DNA of 64,000 bases from a virus. The stretch's first letter is position 1; each line of letters opens with the position of its first letter. The stretch lies in the IMG/VR virus record IMGVR_UViG_3300042327_001260, positions 62,001-126,000 of that record. One strand, given 5' to 3'. A program made the translations under genes and the position numbers. Shown piece by piece: positions 50,437 through 59,872 of this stretch. A model generated the notes under the pieces. That model saw only the letters and a program-made list of their open reading frames with translations, did no database searches and was not told where the DNA came from.

Positions 50437-52008
50437 TTAGTTAATACGAATATTGCTATTTAAAACTTTTAGATACGCCTCTTGCATTTTTGCAAGTAAG
50501 TCGTCGGTACTTAATCCATCTAATGTTACTGCCGATGGTGGCATTAAAGGATATGGATGGACGTGAGTTAAACAAAATCTTACAATTAAATTTAATAATT
50601 CTAAAAGTTCCTCCCCTCTAACCATAGATGATGTTTTTGGTTCAATCTCATCAAAAACTAAAGGTTGATCAATTCCATAAACCGTGTTTGGTATGTCTAT
50701 CTTCCCTTTACCTGGTATTACTGAATCGTGGGATAATAAAAACAATTGATTTGCCCCCATCAACGCAACACTGTTATTTGTTAATTCTGAATTTGATGGT
50801 ACTGAAACATCTTTTACTATATTGTAAGGTAGTTCGGGAGTAAGCTTGGCATTTAAAACTAAACTATACCCTGGTGTTATATCTGTTGATGATATTTTTA
50901 CGAGGGTTTGTAAAAGTGCCATGTTTGCAGATGCAATCAAATCTCCTGTACTGATAAAATTTGTAACCAAATTTCTTAGTCTTTTTGATGGTCGATAATA
51001 AAAAGGAAACTGTTCGTTAAGTGACAAATTTGGGTTTAATAATGAAGTTTTAGGATCGGTAATAATACCTTTAAGTCTCTGATTAATTTGGTTTGATAAA
51101 TCAAGTAAATTTAATCCTACCGGAAAATTTACCATTCTAATTAATCTTACTCCGTCTGTCGAACCTGTTAAATCTAATTCACTGTTATAGTCAAAATTAG
51201 ATGTTAATGTTTTATATGCCTTTTCATCCGTTCTTAATGCGTAGATATATAGGTTGGCGGTAAATGCTGAGAATTGATTTTCAGGGTTAATAACATCATA
51301 CTCAATTAAATATTTAATCGGTTTTTCATTAGGAACTAATCTTGTTTTAGATGTTGGTTCTCCGTATGTTATTTTTGAATAATATTTAGATAGTTGTAAA
51401 TACGCCCTTGTGTCATCTGCTTGAGGTATTTCTCCTGTTTTAAATTGTTTGTGTTTTCCTGCCCTTAATAATAACTCGTCTTCTTTAAGAATAATGTCAG
51501 CACTATTTCTACCATTTAATGAAATGTCTATTGGTTCGGCAAACACACCTTTATTTGACTCATTTTTAAAAGTACCATTATTATTTTTTATTGGTGGTAT
51601 ATTTTTTGTTGAGTTAAGTGCTCCTGAATCTAAATTTGTTTTTGATGACGAATAGTTTTCATAGTTAATTGTTGCCGGTGACGAATACGTACCAATCATG
51701 TAAAACTTATTTTTAGTTGTTTTAATATTTGTGTTATAATAAAACAACATAACACTCTCGCCAGGTTTTGGTACTTGATTAACAAAGTACGGAAGTAGTG
51801 GTAAGTAAATGAATGGATCCAAATCAGACCAAGGACCATTTTTTTCAGGTGTTTTAGAATTCTCATCAAAACCAACATATGTCTTGTCGGCAGCAGCTAT
51901 GTTCTGAATGATAGGTTCAACCCTAACCCTACCAAGCATTAATGGATCCTCATTATCAATACAAACCCCAAAAAATATATTTTGACTATCTTGTAAATTA
52001 CCCGACAT
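50437..52008 (-). CDS. Baseplate hub / spike protein, gp5-like OB-fold
   Basis: 523 aa. The N-terminal region FFGVCIDNEDPLMLGRVRV followed by WSDLDPFIYLPLLPYF and PKPGESVMLFYYN is the signature of the gp5/VgrG-type OB-fold domain of contractile-tail hubs. No lysozyme insertion is visible. The C-terminal ~60 residues include LTHVHPYPLMPPSA, typical of spike-associated tails. It supports a contractile tail. It overlaps the upstream small gene by 11 nt. Confidence 0.78.
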   Translation of the reverse strand: MSGNLQDSQNIFFGVCIDNEDPLMLGRVRVEPIIQNIAAADKTYVGFDENSKTPEKNGPWSDLDPFIYLPLLPYFVNQVPKPGESVMLFYYNTNIKTTKNKFYMIGTYSSPATINYENYSSSKTNLDSGALNSTKNIPPIKNNNGTFKNESNKGVFAEPIDISLNGRNSADIILKEDELLLRAGKHKQFKTGEIPQADDTRAYLQLSKYYSKITYGEPTSKTRLVPNEKPIKYLIEYDVINPENQFSAFTANLYIYALRTDEKAYKTLTSNFDYNSELDLTGSTDGVRLIRMVNFPVGLNLLDLSNQINQRLKGIITDPKTSLLNPNLSLNEQFPFYYRPSKRLRNLVTNFISTGDLIASANMALLQTLVKISSTDITPGYSLVLNAKLTPELPYNIVKDVSVPSNSELTNNSVALMGANQLFLLSHDSVIPGKGKIDIPNTVYGIDQPLVFDEIEPKTSSMVRGEELLELLNLIVRFCLTHVHPYPLMPPSAVTLDGLSTDDLLAKMQEAYLKVLNSNIRIN

Positions 52009-52204
52009 TACTCATTCTTTTTTTATATTCATCAAAAACTTTATTATATGACTGTTCAGTCACATCTAAATGTTTTGTTAATTTTATTATTAAGTCCTTA
52101 GTCTTCTCAAAGTCAGTTTGTAAAAAATCCATAACTTTTATTAAATCACTATTTGAACTATTTTTATAATCACTTAAAATATTTAAAACTTCTTTTGGTT
52201 CCAT
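51998..52204 (-). CDS. Small helical tail-region protein, 68 aa
   Basis: From MEPKEVLNILSDYKNSSNSD; the frame is open upstream, but this ATG lies 1 nt after the stop of the upstream gene. Wholly helical, charged. Not recognised; possibly a small tail chaperone or assembly factor by position. Confidence 0.55.
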   Translation of the reverse strand: MEPKEVLNILSDYKNSSNSDLIKVMDFLQTDFEKTKDLIIKLTKHLDVTEQSYNKVFDEYKKRMSNVG

Positions 52205-52205
52205 A

Positions 52206-54185
52206 TTACATAAATTTTCCACGTCCTTTTGACGGTTTAGCAGCAATTGGGAATGGCCCTGCAAATCCTACCGGTGGTGGTACGTAAACCTCAACTTTTC
52301 CATTGGTAAATGTTTCTAAATTACTGCCTTTTATTTGTGCCATCATCGACATATTCATTAAATTTGGACCACCATCAGGAGCATCTCCTGTAGGTAAACC
52401 TAACCCTTGTAAATTTTCAATCACATTTGCAAACGCTCTTGTATCTGACACACCACCTAGTAATGAAGAACCTGCGAGGGCAAAAAGAGGTAATCCTAAA
52501 TTTAATTGTGATATACCTAAGTTAAGTAATTTTAAAATTTCGTCAATAACACTTTTACAATTACGATAATCAATAAGTGCTTGTCCTAACACAAGTAATG
52601 CATAAACAATTGATGAATACATCGCCAATTGTTTATTCTTCGCCTCCTTTACTATATCAGATAAAATCTTTTCAACAAGTTGTTTAATTTGTTTTTTTAC
52701 TATCTTAAATAATTCCTCAACAAAAATAGAAGTAACTCTTTGCATAAAATTTACAACAAACTTTTTAAATGTTTTCATAAATTTTTCTAAGTCATCAAAT
52801 AAATTATCTAACTGTGCAGAAAATTGACTACTAACCGCCTTTACCATAATTAAAAACCCTAACATTACTTTAGGTGATAATACAGTTTTAAAAACAATTT
52901 TAGGTAATTGGGTAATTAAACTAGTATCTAATGATGCCTTAAAGTTAATATCTAAACCTAACGACGGAACCAGCTCTTTCCATTTTGGGTCATTTGCTAA
53001 TTCTGCGATTGCCTGTTCAACTCTATCTATTTTTTTAGAACTAACGTTTTCAGTTATAACATCCTCAACAATTGATCTACTTGCTTGTACATTTACAGGT
53101 AATCTTAAATCTCCACAATCTTCAAACTGAACAACACCATTTATTGTGTTATTAATTTTTTCTTCAATAAATCTAAGTTCTTGATTTGATACTTCGAAAA
53201 AACTATCATCTATGAAATCTTGATCACTTAATTTGGCTGTACCCGCAACATCTATTTTTTTTGCGGGGTCGGTACATACCCCCATAATTCTTTTTAAAAT
53301 TAAATCGAATTTGGTTTGTTCCCTCATCTCATCGGTTGTTAAACCAATACTAAAATCAAAAGCGCCTGTCAATGCGTTCATTATTTCTGCGGTTAAAACA
53401 TCAAATTGTAATATATCGATACTTCCATAATAATCCCTTAAAAAATCAGAAACCGTTGTACGACTATTTAACTGTGGTTTTAAAGTTATTTTAAAGAAAT
53501 CACCAAAATTTGTAGGACCAATTGCAGGATAAAACTGAACGTACTCAATATCAAATAAATCTTGACCTGAAACACCTCTGTAATCCGAACCAAATTGTGT
53601 TTGATAAGATTGTCCTAAATTTTGTAATCTTTCATATAACGCCCTATTAACTGAATTTGGAATTGCACCGGGAGCAGTTGTTGAATTTTCATAATAAAAT
53701 TTTGCGTCTTTATCATCTGGCGAATATTTAAGTCTTTTGAATAAATCAACTTGACTGACTTTAATATAAAACGGTTGGTTTAACTTATCTTCATAGGATT
53801 GTTCCTCAGAACACCCGATAGTTGAAACCACTTCTTCTATTAATATTTCGTTTAGTCTACTTTTTGTTGCTTCTGCAGCTTCTAAAAAAAATCGACTAAT
53901 AGTGTTTAACGATTTATTTCCTGATTTTGGTAGTGATTGTTTAAATAAATCTAAAAGTTGTTCTAATTGGTTTTTAACTTCATTTTTTAATTGGTTTTTA
54001 ATGTCGTTAGTTCCACTCTTTAATTCATTTAATTGTTTTGTAACATCACTTTTTTTCTTGTCTAAAGATGTTTTTGCTTTTTGTTTTTTGGCGATAACAT
54101 CATTTTTTTTGTTTTCTAGCGTGGTTTGATATGCGCTGACTTTACTCTTTGCTTTTTCGTAATCATTATTTAAATCAAGTCCCAT
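52206..54185 (-). CDS. Large tail/baseplate protein, 659 aa
   Basis: Begins with a Lys-rich coiled coil (residues about 1-95, e.g. KKKSDVTKQLNELKSG). A mixed domain follows. Residues about 430-570 are strongly amphipathic and hydrophobic helices (MLGFLIMVKAVSSQFSAQLD, FKKFVVNFMQRVTSIF, YALLVLGQALIDY). The end is Gly/Pro-rich. Not recognised. In T4-like marine phages a protein of this kind sits beside gp5-like genes, so baseplate hub or tail-tube-related role is likely. Confidence 0.55.
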   Translation of the reverse strand: MGLDLNNDYEKAKSKVSAYQTTLENKKNDVIAKKQKAKTSLDKKKSDVTKQLNELKSGTNDIKNQLKNEVKNQLEQLLDLFKQSLPKSGNKSLNTISRFFLEAAEATKSRLNEILIEEVVSTIGCSEEQSYEDKLNQPFYIKVSQVDLFKRLKYSPDDKDAKFYYENSTTAPGAIPNSVNRALYERLQNLGQSYQTQFGSDYRGVSGQDLFDIEYVQFYPAIGPTNFGDFFKITLKPQLNSRTTVSDFLRDYYGSIDILQFDVLTAEIMNALTGAFDFSIGLTTDEMREQTKFDLILKRIMGVCTDPAKKIDVAGTAKLSDQDFIDDSFFEVSNQELRFIEEKINNTINGVVQFEDCGDLRLPVNVQASRSIVEDVITENVSSKKIDRVEQAIAELANDPKWKELVPSLGLDINFKASLDTSLITQLPKIVFKTVLSPKVMLGFLIMVKAVSSQFSAQLDNLFDDLEKFMKTFKKFVVNFMQRVTSIFVEELFKIVKKQIKQLVEKILSDIVKEAKNKQLAMYSSIVYALLVLGQALIDYRNCKSVIDEILKLLNLGISQLNLGLPLFALAGSSLLGGVSDTRAFANVIENLQGLGLPTGDAPDGGPNLMNMSMMAQIKGSNLETFTNGKVEVYVPPPVGFAGPFPIAAKPSKGRGKFM

Positions 54186-54550
54186 TACATTTTATATTTT
54201 GTATCGCCACCATCAACATCTTTGTTTATTAAAATCCTTAAAGTTTCGTCATCCATATCAGATAATGTAAAATTCTCTTCTTTAGATGAAGAAGATTTTT
54301 CCCATATTGTTGATTGTAGTTTTGAAAGAGTTAATTTTTTCTCTATTGTGTCGTTAATTATTTTTTGTTGTTCTTTAATTACTGGACCAATAAGTGTCAT
54401 ATCTTCAGGATCCTTTAGCATGGCTAACATCTTATTTTGAATCCTAATTGCCGTGGAGCGTTGTTCGACTAACTCGTTATAAATTTCCTGCATCAAACCT
54501 AATACCGAATCTTTATTAAGTGAGATTTCTTTTTTTCTAGTTCTATTCAT
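54185..54550 (-). CDS. Coiled-coil protein, 121 aa
   Basis: Mostly helical (LGLMQEIYNELVEQRSTAIR, IINDTIEKKLTLSKLQ), ending in an acidic tail. Not recognised. Start overlaps the downstream gene by 1 nt. A late-type motif 4 nt upstream makes it the first gene of the baseplate unit. Confidence 0.6.
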   Translation of the reverse strand: MNRTRKKEISLNKDSVLGLMQEIYNELVEQRSTAIRIQNKMLAMLKDPEDMTLIGPVIKEQQKIINDTIEKKLTLSKLQSTIWEKSSSSKEENFTLSDMDDETLRILINKDVDGGDTKYKM

Positions 54551-54554
54551 AACA

Positions 54555-54562
54555 ATAAATAT
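54555..54562 (-). promoter_or_regulatory. Late-type promoter motif on - strand
   Basis: Reads ATATTTAT on the coding strand, 4 nt before the start at 54550. Confidence 0.55.
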
Positions 54563-54566
54563 TTAA

Positions 54567-55316
54567 TTATTGATTATGTATTTTTTTTATAGTCTGTAAA
54601 TATAGTAATTTGTATTTCTTTAAAAACGTCCTAATCTCTTTTGTGTTCATATTAGTCATTTCCCTTAAGGATAAGAGTACGATATTTTTATTGAACTTAT
54701 TATTATCATTACCTATAAAAATGTTACCGTAATTATCAAACAACTCAATCAGTGCTTGTCCTAATTTAAATTCATTTTCAACTAAAGTGTTTTCATAAAC
54801 ATAAGCTCTTAAGTCAACTAAAAAAACATCAATTATTCTTTCGGCATCTATTTTTTCAAACTCTAAATAATAAACCATATCAGGACGATTTTCTAAAGTT
54901 GCCGATATATCCTCGTATGAAATTTTTCTGTTTGTTTCTTTTTGGTCTTTTAGAATTTGACCCATTAAATAATTTTTACATATTGTACCAAAATAAGAAT
55001 ACGCCTTTTTATTTTTTGCTGGCTTAAACTTATCCACTTTTGTCATTAAAAAAGAATGGGTATCATGGTGGACATCAATGTATTCCATGTCTTTTCTATA
55101 TAATTTATATCTTCGTATGATAGACTCAATCATTTTGTCTAACGGCATACGAAGATATTCATTATAAATTTTTTCTTTTTCTTCTTTTGTTTCTGCTAAG
55201 ATATAATCTCTAACAGCCTCTTCTTCACGGACATCAAAATAGTTATTACTTTTTTGTTTTTTTACCGTCTTATTCGTTTCATATGTATTCCCACTGCTTT
55301 CATCGGATAGAAACAT
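54567..55316 (-). CDS. Late-transcription sigma factor (T4 gp55-like)
   Basis: 249 aa. The segment FKPAKNKKAYSYFGTICKNY followed by GQILKDQKETNRK is the sigma region 2 core, as in T4 gp55-type late sigma factors (F-x-P-x...Y-F-x-x-I-x-K-N-x-x). Preceding helices RMPLDKMIESIIRRYKLYRK fit region 1.2/2.1, and the C-terminal helices (SLREMTNMNTKEIRTFLKKY) recall region 4-like helix-turn-helix. It would redirect host RNA polymerase, probably to the ATATTTAT motifs upstream of late genes here; that pairing is inference. Confidence 0.8.
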   Translation of the reverse strand: MFLSDESSGNTYETNKTVKKQKSNNYFDVREEEAVRDYILAETKEEKEKIYNEYLRMPLDKMIESIIRRYKLYRKDMEYIDVHHDTHSFLMTKVDKFKPAKNKKAYSYFGTICKNYLMGQILKDQKETNRKISYEDISATLENRPDMVYYLEFEKIDAERIIDVFLVDLRAYVYENTLVENEFKLGQALIELFDNYGNIFIGNDNNKFNKNIVLLSLREMTNMNTKEIRTFLKKYKLLYLQTIKKIHNQ

Positions 55317-55318
55317 TA

Positions 55319-56122
55319 TTACTGTTGTTCTGCTACATATTTTATATTTCTATCATTTGTGAAGAAATGTTCTTTTTTTGCTGAATCGATCCAAAAAGAT
55401 ACCTCATTATCTGAAATTTTTTCTTCACCATTTTTGTAATTCCAAAAAATAGATCCTTCTCTAAGGTTCATATGTTTGTAACCAATTCTTGGTACAGTCA
55501 TTATTTTTGTAGAATTATAAGTAAGTCTTAATAGTAGTTCATAAACAAAAGTAAGTTTCATTGATGCTTTAAATCCTCCATTATCTTTAAATGTTGATTT
55601 TTTAATAACCATCCCACTAGTTTGGAAGTTTTGGTATGAAAGTAAAACATCGTTAGTTAGATACCCGATTTCCGTATTTAAACTTGCTGCGAACGTGGCT
55701 TCATTTGTAAACCCTACGAACATACCTTTATCGTCAGTATCGACAACCAAAGGAAGGAATGCATCTACTTCAGGATAAGAATCGGCAAATCTTTTAACAT
55801 TTTTAAACCAAATACTTGAATACTCATCATCAAATTCTAACACACTAATCCATTCACTTTTGGCGTTTTCAACACCTAAATTAACTTGTGTACAAAAATC
55901 AAAATCACCATCATTTTGTACTATGTTTGTGGTTAGTCCACTAAAATCATAACTTGATAAAAAGTTTTTTAGAGAATCTTCACCTGAATGTACAATCACT
56001 AGTTCATTAACTGGTAAACTTTGTATTGATAAAGATTTTATTGCTCTGTCAAATAAATCATCGAAACCTCTATGTGCTGATGAGTTTATTGGTAATATTA
56101 CTGATACATTAAATTTTTCCAT
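55319..56122 (-). CDS. Family 2 glycosyltransferase
   Basis: 267 aa with a GT-A fold: FNVSVILPINSS at the start, VNELVIVHSGEDS, QVNLGVENAKSEWISVLEFDDE (an E-F-D-D in place of DxD) and a later LLLRLTYNS helix. It would transfer sugars from NDP-sugars. Substrate unknown. Followed by a second glycosyltransferase. Possible roles are modification of virion proteins, phage DNA, or host surface glycans. Confidence 0.8.
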   Translation of the reverse strand: MEKFNVSVILPINSSAHRGFDDLFDRAIKSLSIQSLPVNELVIVHSGEDSLKNFLSSYDFSGLTTNIVQNDGDFDFCTQVNLGVENAKSEWISVLEFDDEYSSIWFKNVKRFADSYPEVDAFLPLVVDTDDKGMFVGFTNEATFAASLNTEIGYLTNDVLLSYQNFQTSGMVIKKSTFKDNGGFKASMKLTFVYELLLRLTYNSTKIMTVPRIGYKHMNLREGSIFWNYKNGEEKISDNEVSFWIDSAKKEHFFTNDRNIKYVAEQQ

Positions 56123-56127
56123 TTTTT

Positions 56128-57192
56128 TTATTTTTCTTCAGATACTTTTATTTTTTCTAATTGTTCAGAAAACGAATTTGTTCTTTTTTCAAAATACTCA
56201 TTAAACAAACCTAATACTGATGTTTCAAACATGTCTTTTTGTGAATATTTCATACCTGTTTCATACATTTTATTATAAAGTTCATCAGAGATATTATCCT
56301 CTAACCAATTTTGTGTATAGTTAGCAATAATGTCAACAATCTCATTAAATTGGTATGTCCAAACACCATTCTCTTCGTTCATCCATTCAGGTTTTAAGTT
56401 AGGCACCTTACCAATTACCGGTGTCCCCGTTATCATACACTCTAAAGGATATGTTCCAAATGCCGACTCGTTATCAACCCAAACTGAAACGTATGAATCT
56501 TTCAAAAATTTAGAAAAATCTTCTTGTTTAATACCCCTCATATCTCTAAATGTTATCCATCTATATTGTGGGAACTTCAAATAAAAAGTTTTTATAATTT
56601 TGGCAGTATCTCTAGGTTCTCTTGTGTGAATAGAAATGATTGGCTTTGATGGTTTTTCTTTTCTTGTAAAATGTTCTGAAATATATGGTTCAACCATATC
56701 GATATTTACATTTTTCATAATTTCTGAAATGTATTTTTTTTGTGTCTCAGAAGTTGTAATACATTTAATAAAACCATACTGAGCCCAAGTAATCCCTGGA
56801 GGTAACGTTTCAAGTATTTGGTCGTATGCTTGACACAAAACAATTTTACCACACGGGAAATTTTTTAATTGCTCCATTACGTGTGCGTAGATTTCAGGTA
56901 TAATAATAAAATCTTCAGGTGAAATTGCCAAATTTTGATTTTCTATTGGTTGGTGAGGTAATTCCATGTATTTCTCCCCTAACCACTCAGCAACTCCACT
57001 ATATTCTTTCGTTTCGTGAATAATAATAGAGTTAAACCCATTATTTTTTAATGTTAATGCCATGTCATAAATGTATTTTATTCCGGCTTTTGGGTTACCT
57101 TTTGTGTCCTGTACTAAAAAATAAATTCTTGCGGATTTATTAATTAGGTTCTCTAATGACTTCTCAAGTTTTTGAATTTTTTCTAATTCCAT
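56128..57192 (-). CDS. GT-B glycosyltransferase (GT4-like)
   Basis: 354 aa. Starts with a helix then GNPKAGIKYIYDMALTLKNNGFNSIII, typical of the GT-B N-domain. The C-domain has IISIHTREPRDTAKII, and FGTYPLECMITGTPVIG, matching the GT4 nucleotide-binding E-x7-E region (with P-L-E-C-M-x-x-G-T-P-V). Cytoplasmic. Probably acts with the neighbouring GT2 enzyme. Confidence 0.82.
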   Translation of the reverse strand: MELEKIQKLEKSLENLINKSARIYFLVQDTKGNPKAGIKYIYDMALTLKNNGFNSIIIHETKEYSGVAEWLGEKYMELPHQPIENQNLAISPEDFIIIPEIYAHVMEQLKNFPCGKIVLCQAYDQILETLPPGITWAQYGFIKCITTSETQKKYISEIMKNVNIDMVEPYISEHFTRKEKPSKPIISIHTREPRDTAKIIKTFYLKFPQYRWITFRDMRGIKQEDFSKFLKDSYVSVWVDNESAFGTYPLECMITGTPVIGKVPNLKPEWMNEENGVWTYQFNEIVDIIANYTQNWLEDNISDELYNKMYETGMKYSQKDMFETSVLGLFNEYFEKRTNSFSEQLEKIKVSEEK

Positions 57193-57196
57193 TTTT

Positions 57197-57481
57197 TTAA
57201 AGTGTTTTTAATATATTGTTTATTAATAAAGTATTGAATGCGATTTTAAATGGTATTGTTAAATCTTTCGCTCCATGAATACCTAAAGTTTCATCTAACT
57301 CTTCTCTCTCAGTTAGTAATACCTCAATTAGACTTTTAAATGTGTCATATCTTGTAACACTAATTTGTTGGTCCGAGTTCTCAGTATCTCCAGTTATAGG
57401 TAGTACTGATTTTTCATAACTAACCTGTTTCTCTAGCTCATTAATGTCTAGGTAATAATTCTCTCCTAAAAATTTTAACAT
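57197..57481 (-). CDS. Hypothetical protein, 94 aa
   Basis: Begins MLKFLGENYYLDINELEKQV. Helical and acidic; not recognised. Overlaps the HAD-like gene by 7 nt and sits 4 nt before the glycosyltransferase, so co-transcribed. Confidence 0.55.
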   Translation of the reverse strand: MLKFLGENYYLDINELEKQVSYEKSVLPITGDTENSDQQISVTRYDTFKSLIEVLLTEREELDETLGIHGAKDLTIPFKIAFNTLLINNILKTL

Positions 57482-58125
57482 AATTTGTTTTTTTGTAAAA
57501 TTTCGTCAAACTCCTTCAATGAACTAATCTCATATTCACAATTGACATTTTTATTATAAGGTGTGTTATATTTAACGACAATCTTATTATTTGGTTTTTC
57601 TAATAATAAGGAAGGATTTGCCGTAAGTAAAATGTCTATTTCATCCCACATTGAATTAATTGTGGTATTTGAGTAAAATTTTATTTTTTCTACTAAACAT
57701 CCGAACTTTGAAAGAAAGAATAAAGATGCGGGTTTTGATTTACCCATTTCATCAGAAACTATTAACAATTCATTTTCATCTCTATATTTTAAATAAAATT
57801 CATTTAAGTCATTAAATGAAAAAGTTTCTGATGATCCTGCGTGACCAAAAATTTGCATTGCAAAATCTTCGTACATAAAAGAGTATAATTCATTTTCATC
57901 ATTAAATCTAAAATGATCCATTAAATTTAATGACGTTACATCACTTAAAATCCTGTATTCAAAATCTTCTTTAGGGATTAATTCCTCTGTATTACCCGAC
58001 ATATCCAGCTCGTAAGTTTTGTTACCGTCTTCTTTTTCATCAATCATATGTTTTTCATACAATTGAGTAAACTTCCCAATAGTGTCCCTTAAAACTCCGT
58101 TAATCTCAATCCCTATTCTCATCAT
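57475..58125 (-). CDS. HAD-superfamily-like protein with altered active site
   Basis: 216 aa. The N-terminal strand reads GIEINGVLRDT, matching the HAD motif I context DxDGVLRD but with Glu for the nucleophile Asp and Asn for the acid/base Asp. A later LLIVSDEMGKSKPASLFFL resembles motifs II/III, and DEIDILLTANP resembles motif IV. Catalysis of the normal HAD type seems impaired; a binding or regulatory role is possible. Overlaps phoH by 20 nt. Confidence 0.6.
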   Translation of the reverse strand: MMRIGIEINGVLRDTIGKFTQLYEKHMIDEKEDGNKTYELDMSGNTEELIPKEDFEYRILSDVTSLNLMDHFRFNDENELYSFMYEDFAMQIFGHAGSSETFSFNDLNEFYLKYRDENELLIVSDEMGKSKPASLFFLSKFGCLVEKIKFYSNTTINSMWDEIDILLTANPSLLLEKPNNKIVVKYNTPYNKNVNCEYEISSLKEFDEILQKNKLC

Positions 58126-58840
58126 ATTTTTTTAATATCTTACTTATCAGTGGATTTCTAACAACATCACCGTCACCAAATTCAAAAACACCGACATCAT
58201 GTATATTTTTAAATCTTTGTATTGCGTCGTAAAGTCCTGAATGTTTTTTATCTTTATACCTATCAGTTTGTTCGATATCTCCCGATATAAAAAATTTACT
58301 ATTGAACCCTATTCTTGTCAATAGTAATTTCATTTGATTTGGACTTGAATTTTGAGATTCTTCAAAAATTAAAATTGTATTGTCTATATTCATACCTCTC
58401 ATATATGCTAATGCAAAAACTTCTATAATTTCGGCATCTTTTAATTTTTCGCGAGCATCTTTACCTATAATTTTATTTAATAAGTAATAAGATGGAAAAA
58501 TATATGGATCTAATTTCTCTTCAAGATTACCAGGTAAAGATCCAAGTTTTTCTTCCGCTTCAACTGCTGGACGAACAATAACTAATTTTTCATATGAATT
58601 ATTAGTATCCATTAATAAGTCTACCGCAGCTTTCATTGCTATGTACGATTTACCTACACCTGCGGGTCCTGAACAAATAGTGATTTGATTATTTTTTAAA
58701 AGGTTATAATAATGTTCTTGATTTTCTGTTAAAAATTTATTTTTAACTTTTTTCTTTATGACGGAATTTATAAAATCTTTTTTTGAAAAAGGTTTAGACT
58801 CACTTTCTTCGTTTTGAGGTTGGGGTTTTCTTCTTGTCAT
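58106..58840 (-). CDS. phoH: PhoH-like ATPase
   Basis: 244 aa with Walker A GPAGVGKS (about 58-65) and the PhoH-specific VRPAVEAEEKLGSLPGNLEEK. Walker B reads TILIFEESQN, with Glu where most PhoH have Asp. ISGDIEQTDRYKDKKHSGL is also typical. PhoH is a widespread phage auxiliary protein, an RNA-helicase-like P-loop ATPase of unclear role in infection. Confidence 0.93.
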   Translation of the reverse strand: MTRRKPQPQNEESESKPFSKKDFINSVIKKKVKNKFLTENQEHYYNLLKNNQITICSGPAGVGKSYIAMKAAVDLLMDTNNSYEKLVIVRPAVEAEEKLGSLPGNLEEKLDPYIFPSYYLLNKIIGKDAREKLKDAEIIEVFALAYMRGMNIDNTILIFEESQNSSPNQMKLLLTRIGFNSKFFISGDIEQTDRYKDKKHSGLYDAIQRFKNIHDVGVFEFGDGDVVRNPLISKILKKYDENRD

Positions 58841-59868
58841 TTATTTAAAAATACTTGTTTATTAATCCATTCGTATGTTTTTTTCATACCTTCGATTAGT
58901 GGTTCAGAAACTGACCAACCAATTTTTGTTTCATAAAGCTTGTTGTCTGAATTTCTACCCCTCACACCAACAGGACATTTAAAACCGTACTTGAGTTGAA
59001 ATTCGTCTCCTTGTATATTTTTAATTTTAATATTCTTTTCTGAAATATCAATAGCCATTTGAGCCAATTGATTTATTGTTACCATTTCTTCAGAACCTAT
59101 GTTAACCGGGCCAACAAAATTACTATCCATTAATCTTAATACCGCTTCTATACATTCATCTATATAAAGAAAGGATCTTGTTTGTTTACCGTCACCCCAC
59201 ACTTCAATTTCTGTATCTGATTCAGCAACTTTTCTACACATCGCTGCAGGGACCTTCTCCTTACCACCATCCCAAGTTCCGTAAGGCCCAAAGATATTAT
59301 GGAACCTTGCAATTCTTACGTTTAGTCCGTAATTTCTTTTGAATGAGAGGTATAATCTTTCACTAAATAACTTTTCCCAACCGTATTCACTATCGGGATT
59401 CGCTGGGTATGCTGAAGATTCTTCACAGTTAGGATTTTCAGGATTAAGCTGATTATGTTCAGGGTACATACATGCGGATGAAGAATAAAATACTTTTTTT
59501 ACATTAAATTTTGTTGCATAATCAACAACATTTAAATTAATAAGTGCTGAATTGTGCATAACATTTGCATCATTCTCCCCTGTAAAAATATATCCAGCAC
59601 CACCCATATCTGCAGCTAACTGATATACCTCATCAAATGAGTTTTCAATATCATTTAACGATGTTTGGTTCGGTGCGAACATAACTCTTGAAACTAAGTT
59701 CTGATCTCTTAAATCACCTAATATAAATTCTGTACAATATTCTTCTTGTTTAAAATATTCATGTTGTTTAATATCAACAACCCTAACAAAGTTTCCTTCA
59801 TCATATAATCTTTTAGATAAATGTCCTCCTATGAATCCACCACCACCTAAAATTAATATTTTTTTCAT
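58837..59868 (-). CDS. GDP-mannose 3,5-epimerase-like SDR
   Basis: 343 aa. Rossmann start ILILGGGGFIGGHL. The catalytic region SSSACMYPE and Y-G-W-E-K (SEYGWEKL) gives S-Y-K. The strings ADMGGAGYIFTGENDANVMHNS and RFHNIFGPYGTWDGGKEKVPAAMCRK are characteristic of GDP-mannose 3',5'-epimerase, which makes GDP-L-galactose/gulose. It would supply an unusual sugar nucleotide to the glycosyltransferases here. A different NDP-sugar epimerase cannot be excluded. Confidence 0.85.
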   Translation of the reverse strand: MKKILILGGGGFIGGHLSKRLYDEGNFVRVVDIKQHEYFKQEEYCTEFILGDLRDQNLVSRVMFAPNQTSLNDIENSFDEVYQLAADMGGAGYIFTGENDANVMHNSALINLNVVDYATKFNVKKVFYSSSACMYPEHNQLNPENPNCEESSAYPANPDSEYGWEKLFSERLYLSFKRNYGLNVRIARFHNIFGPYGTWDGGKEKVPAAMCRKVAESDTEIEVWGDGKQTRSFLYIDECIEAVLRLMDSNFVGPVNIGSEEMVTINQLAQMAIDISEKNIKIKNIQGDEFQLKYGFKCPVGVRGRNSDNKLYETKIGWSVSEPLIEGMKKTYEWINKQVFLNK

Positions 59869-59872
59869 GTTA

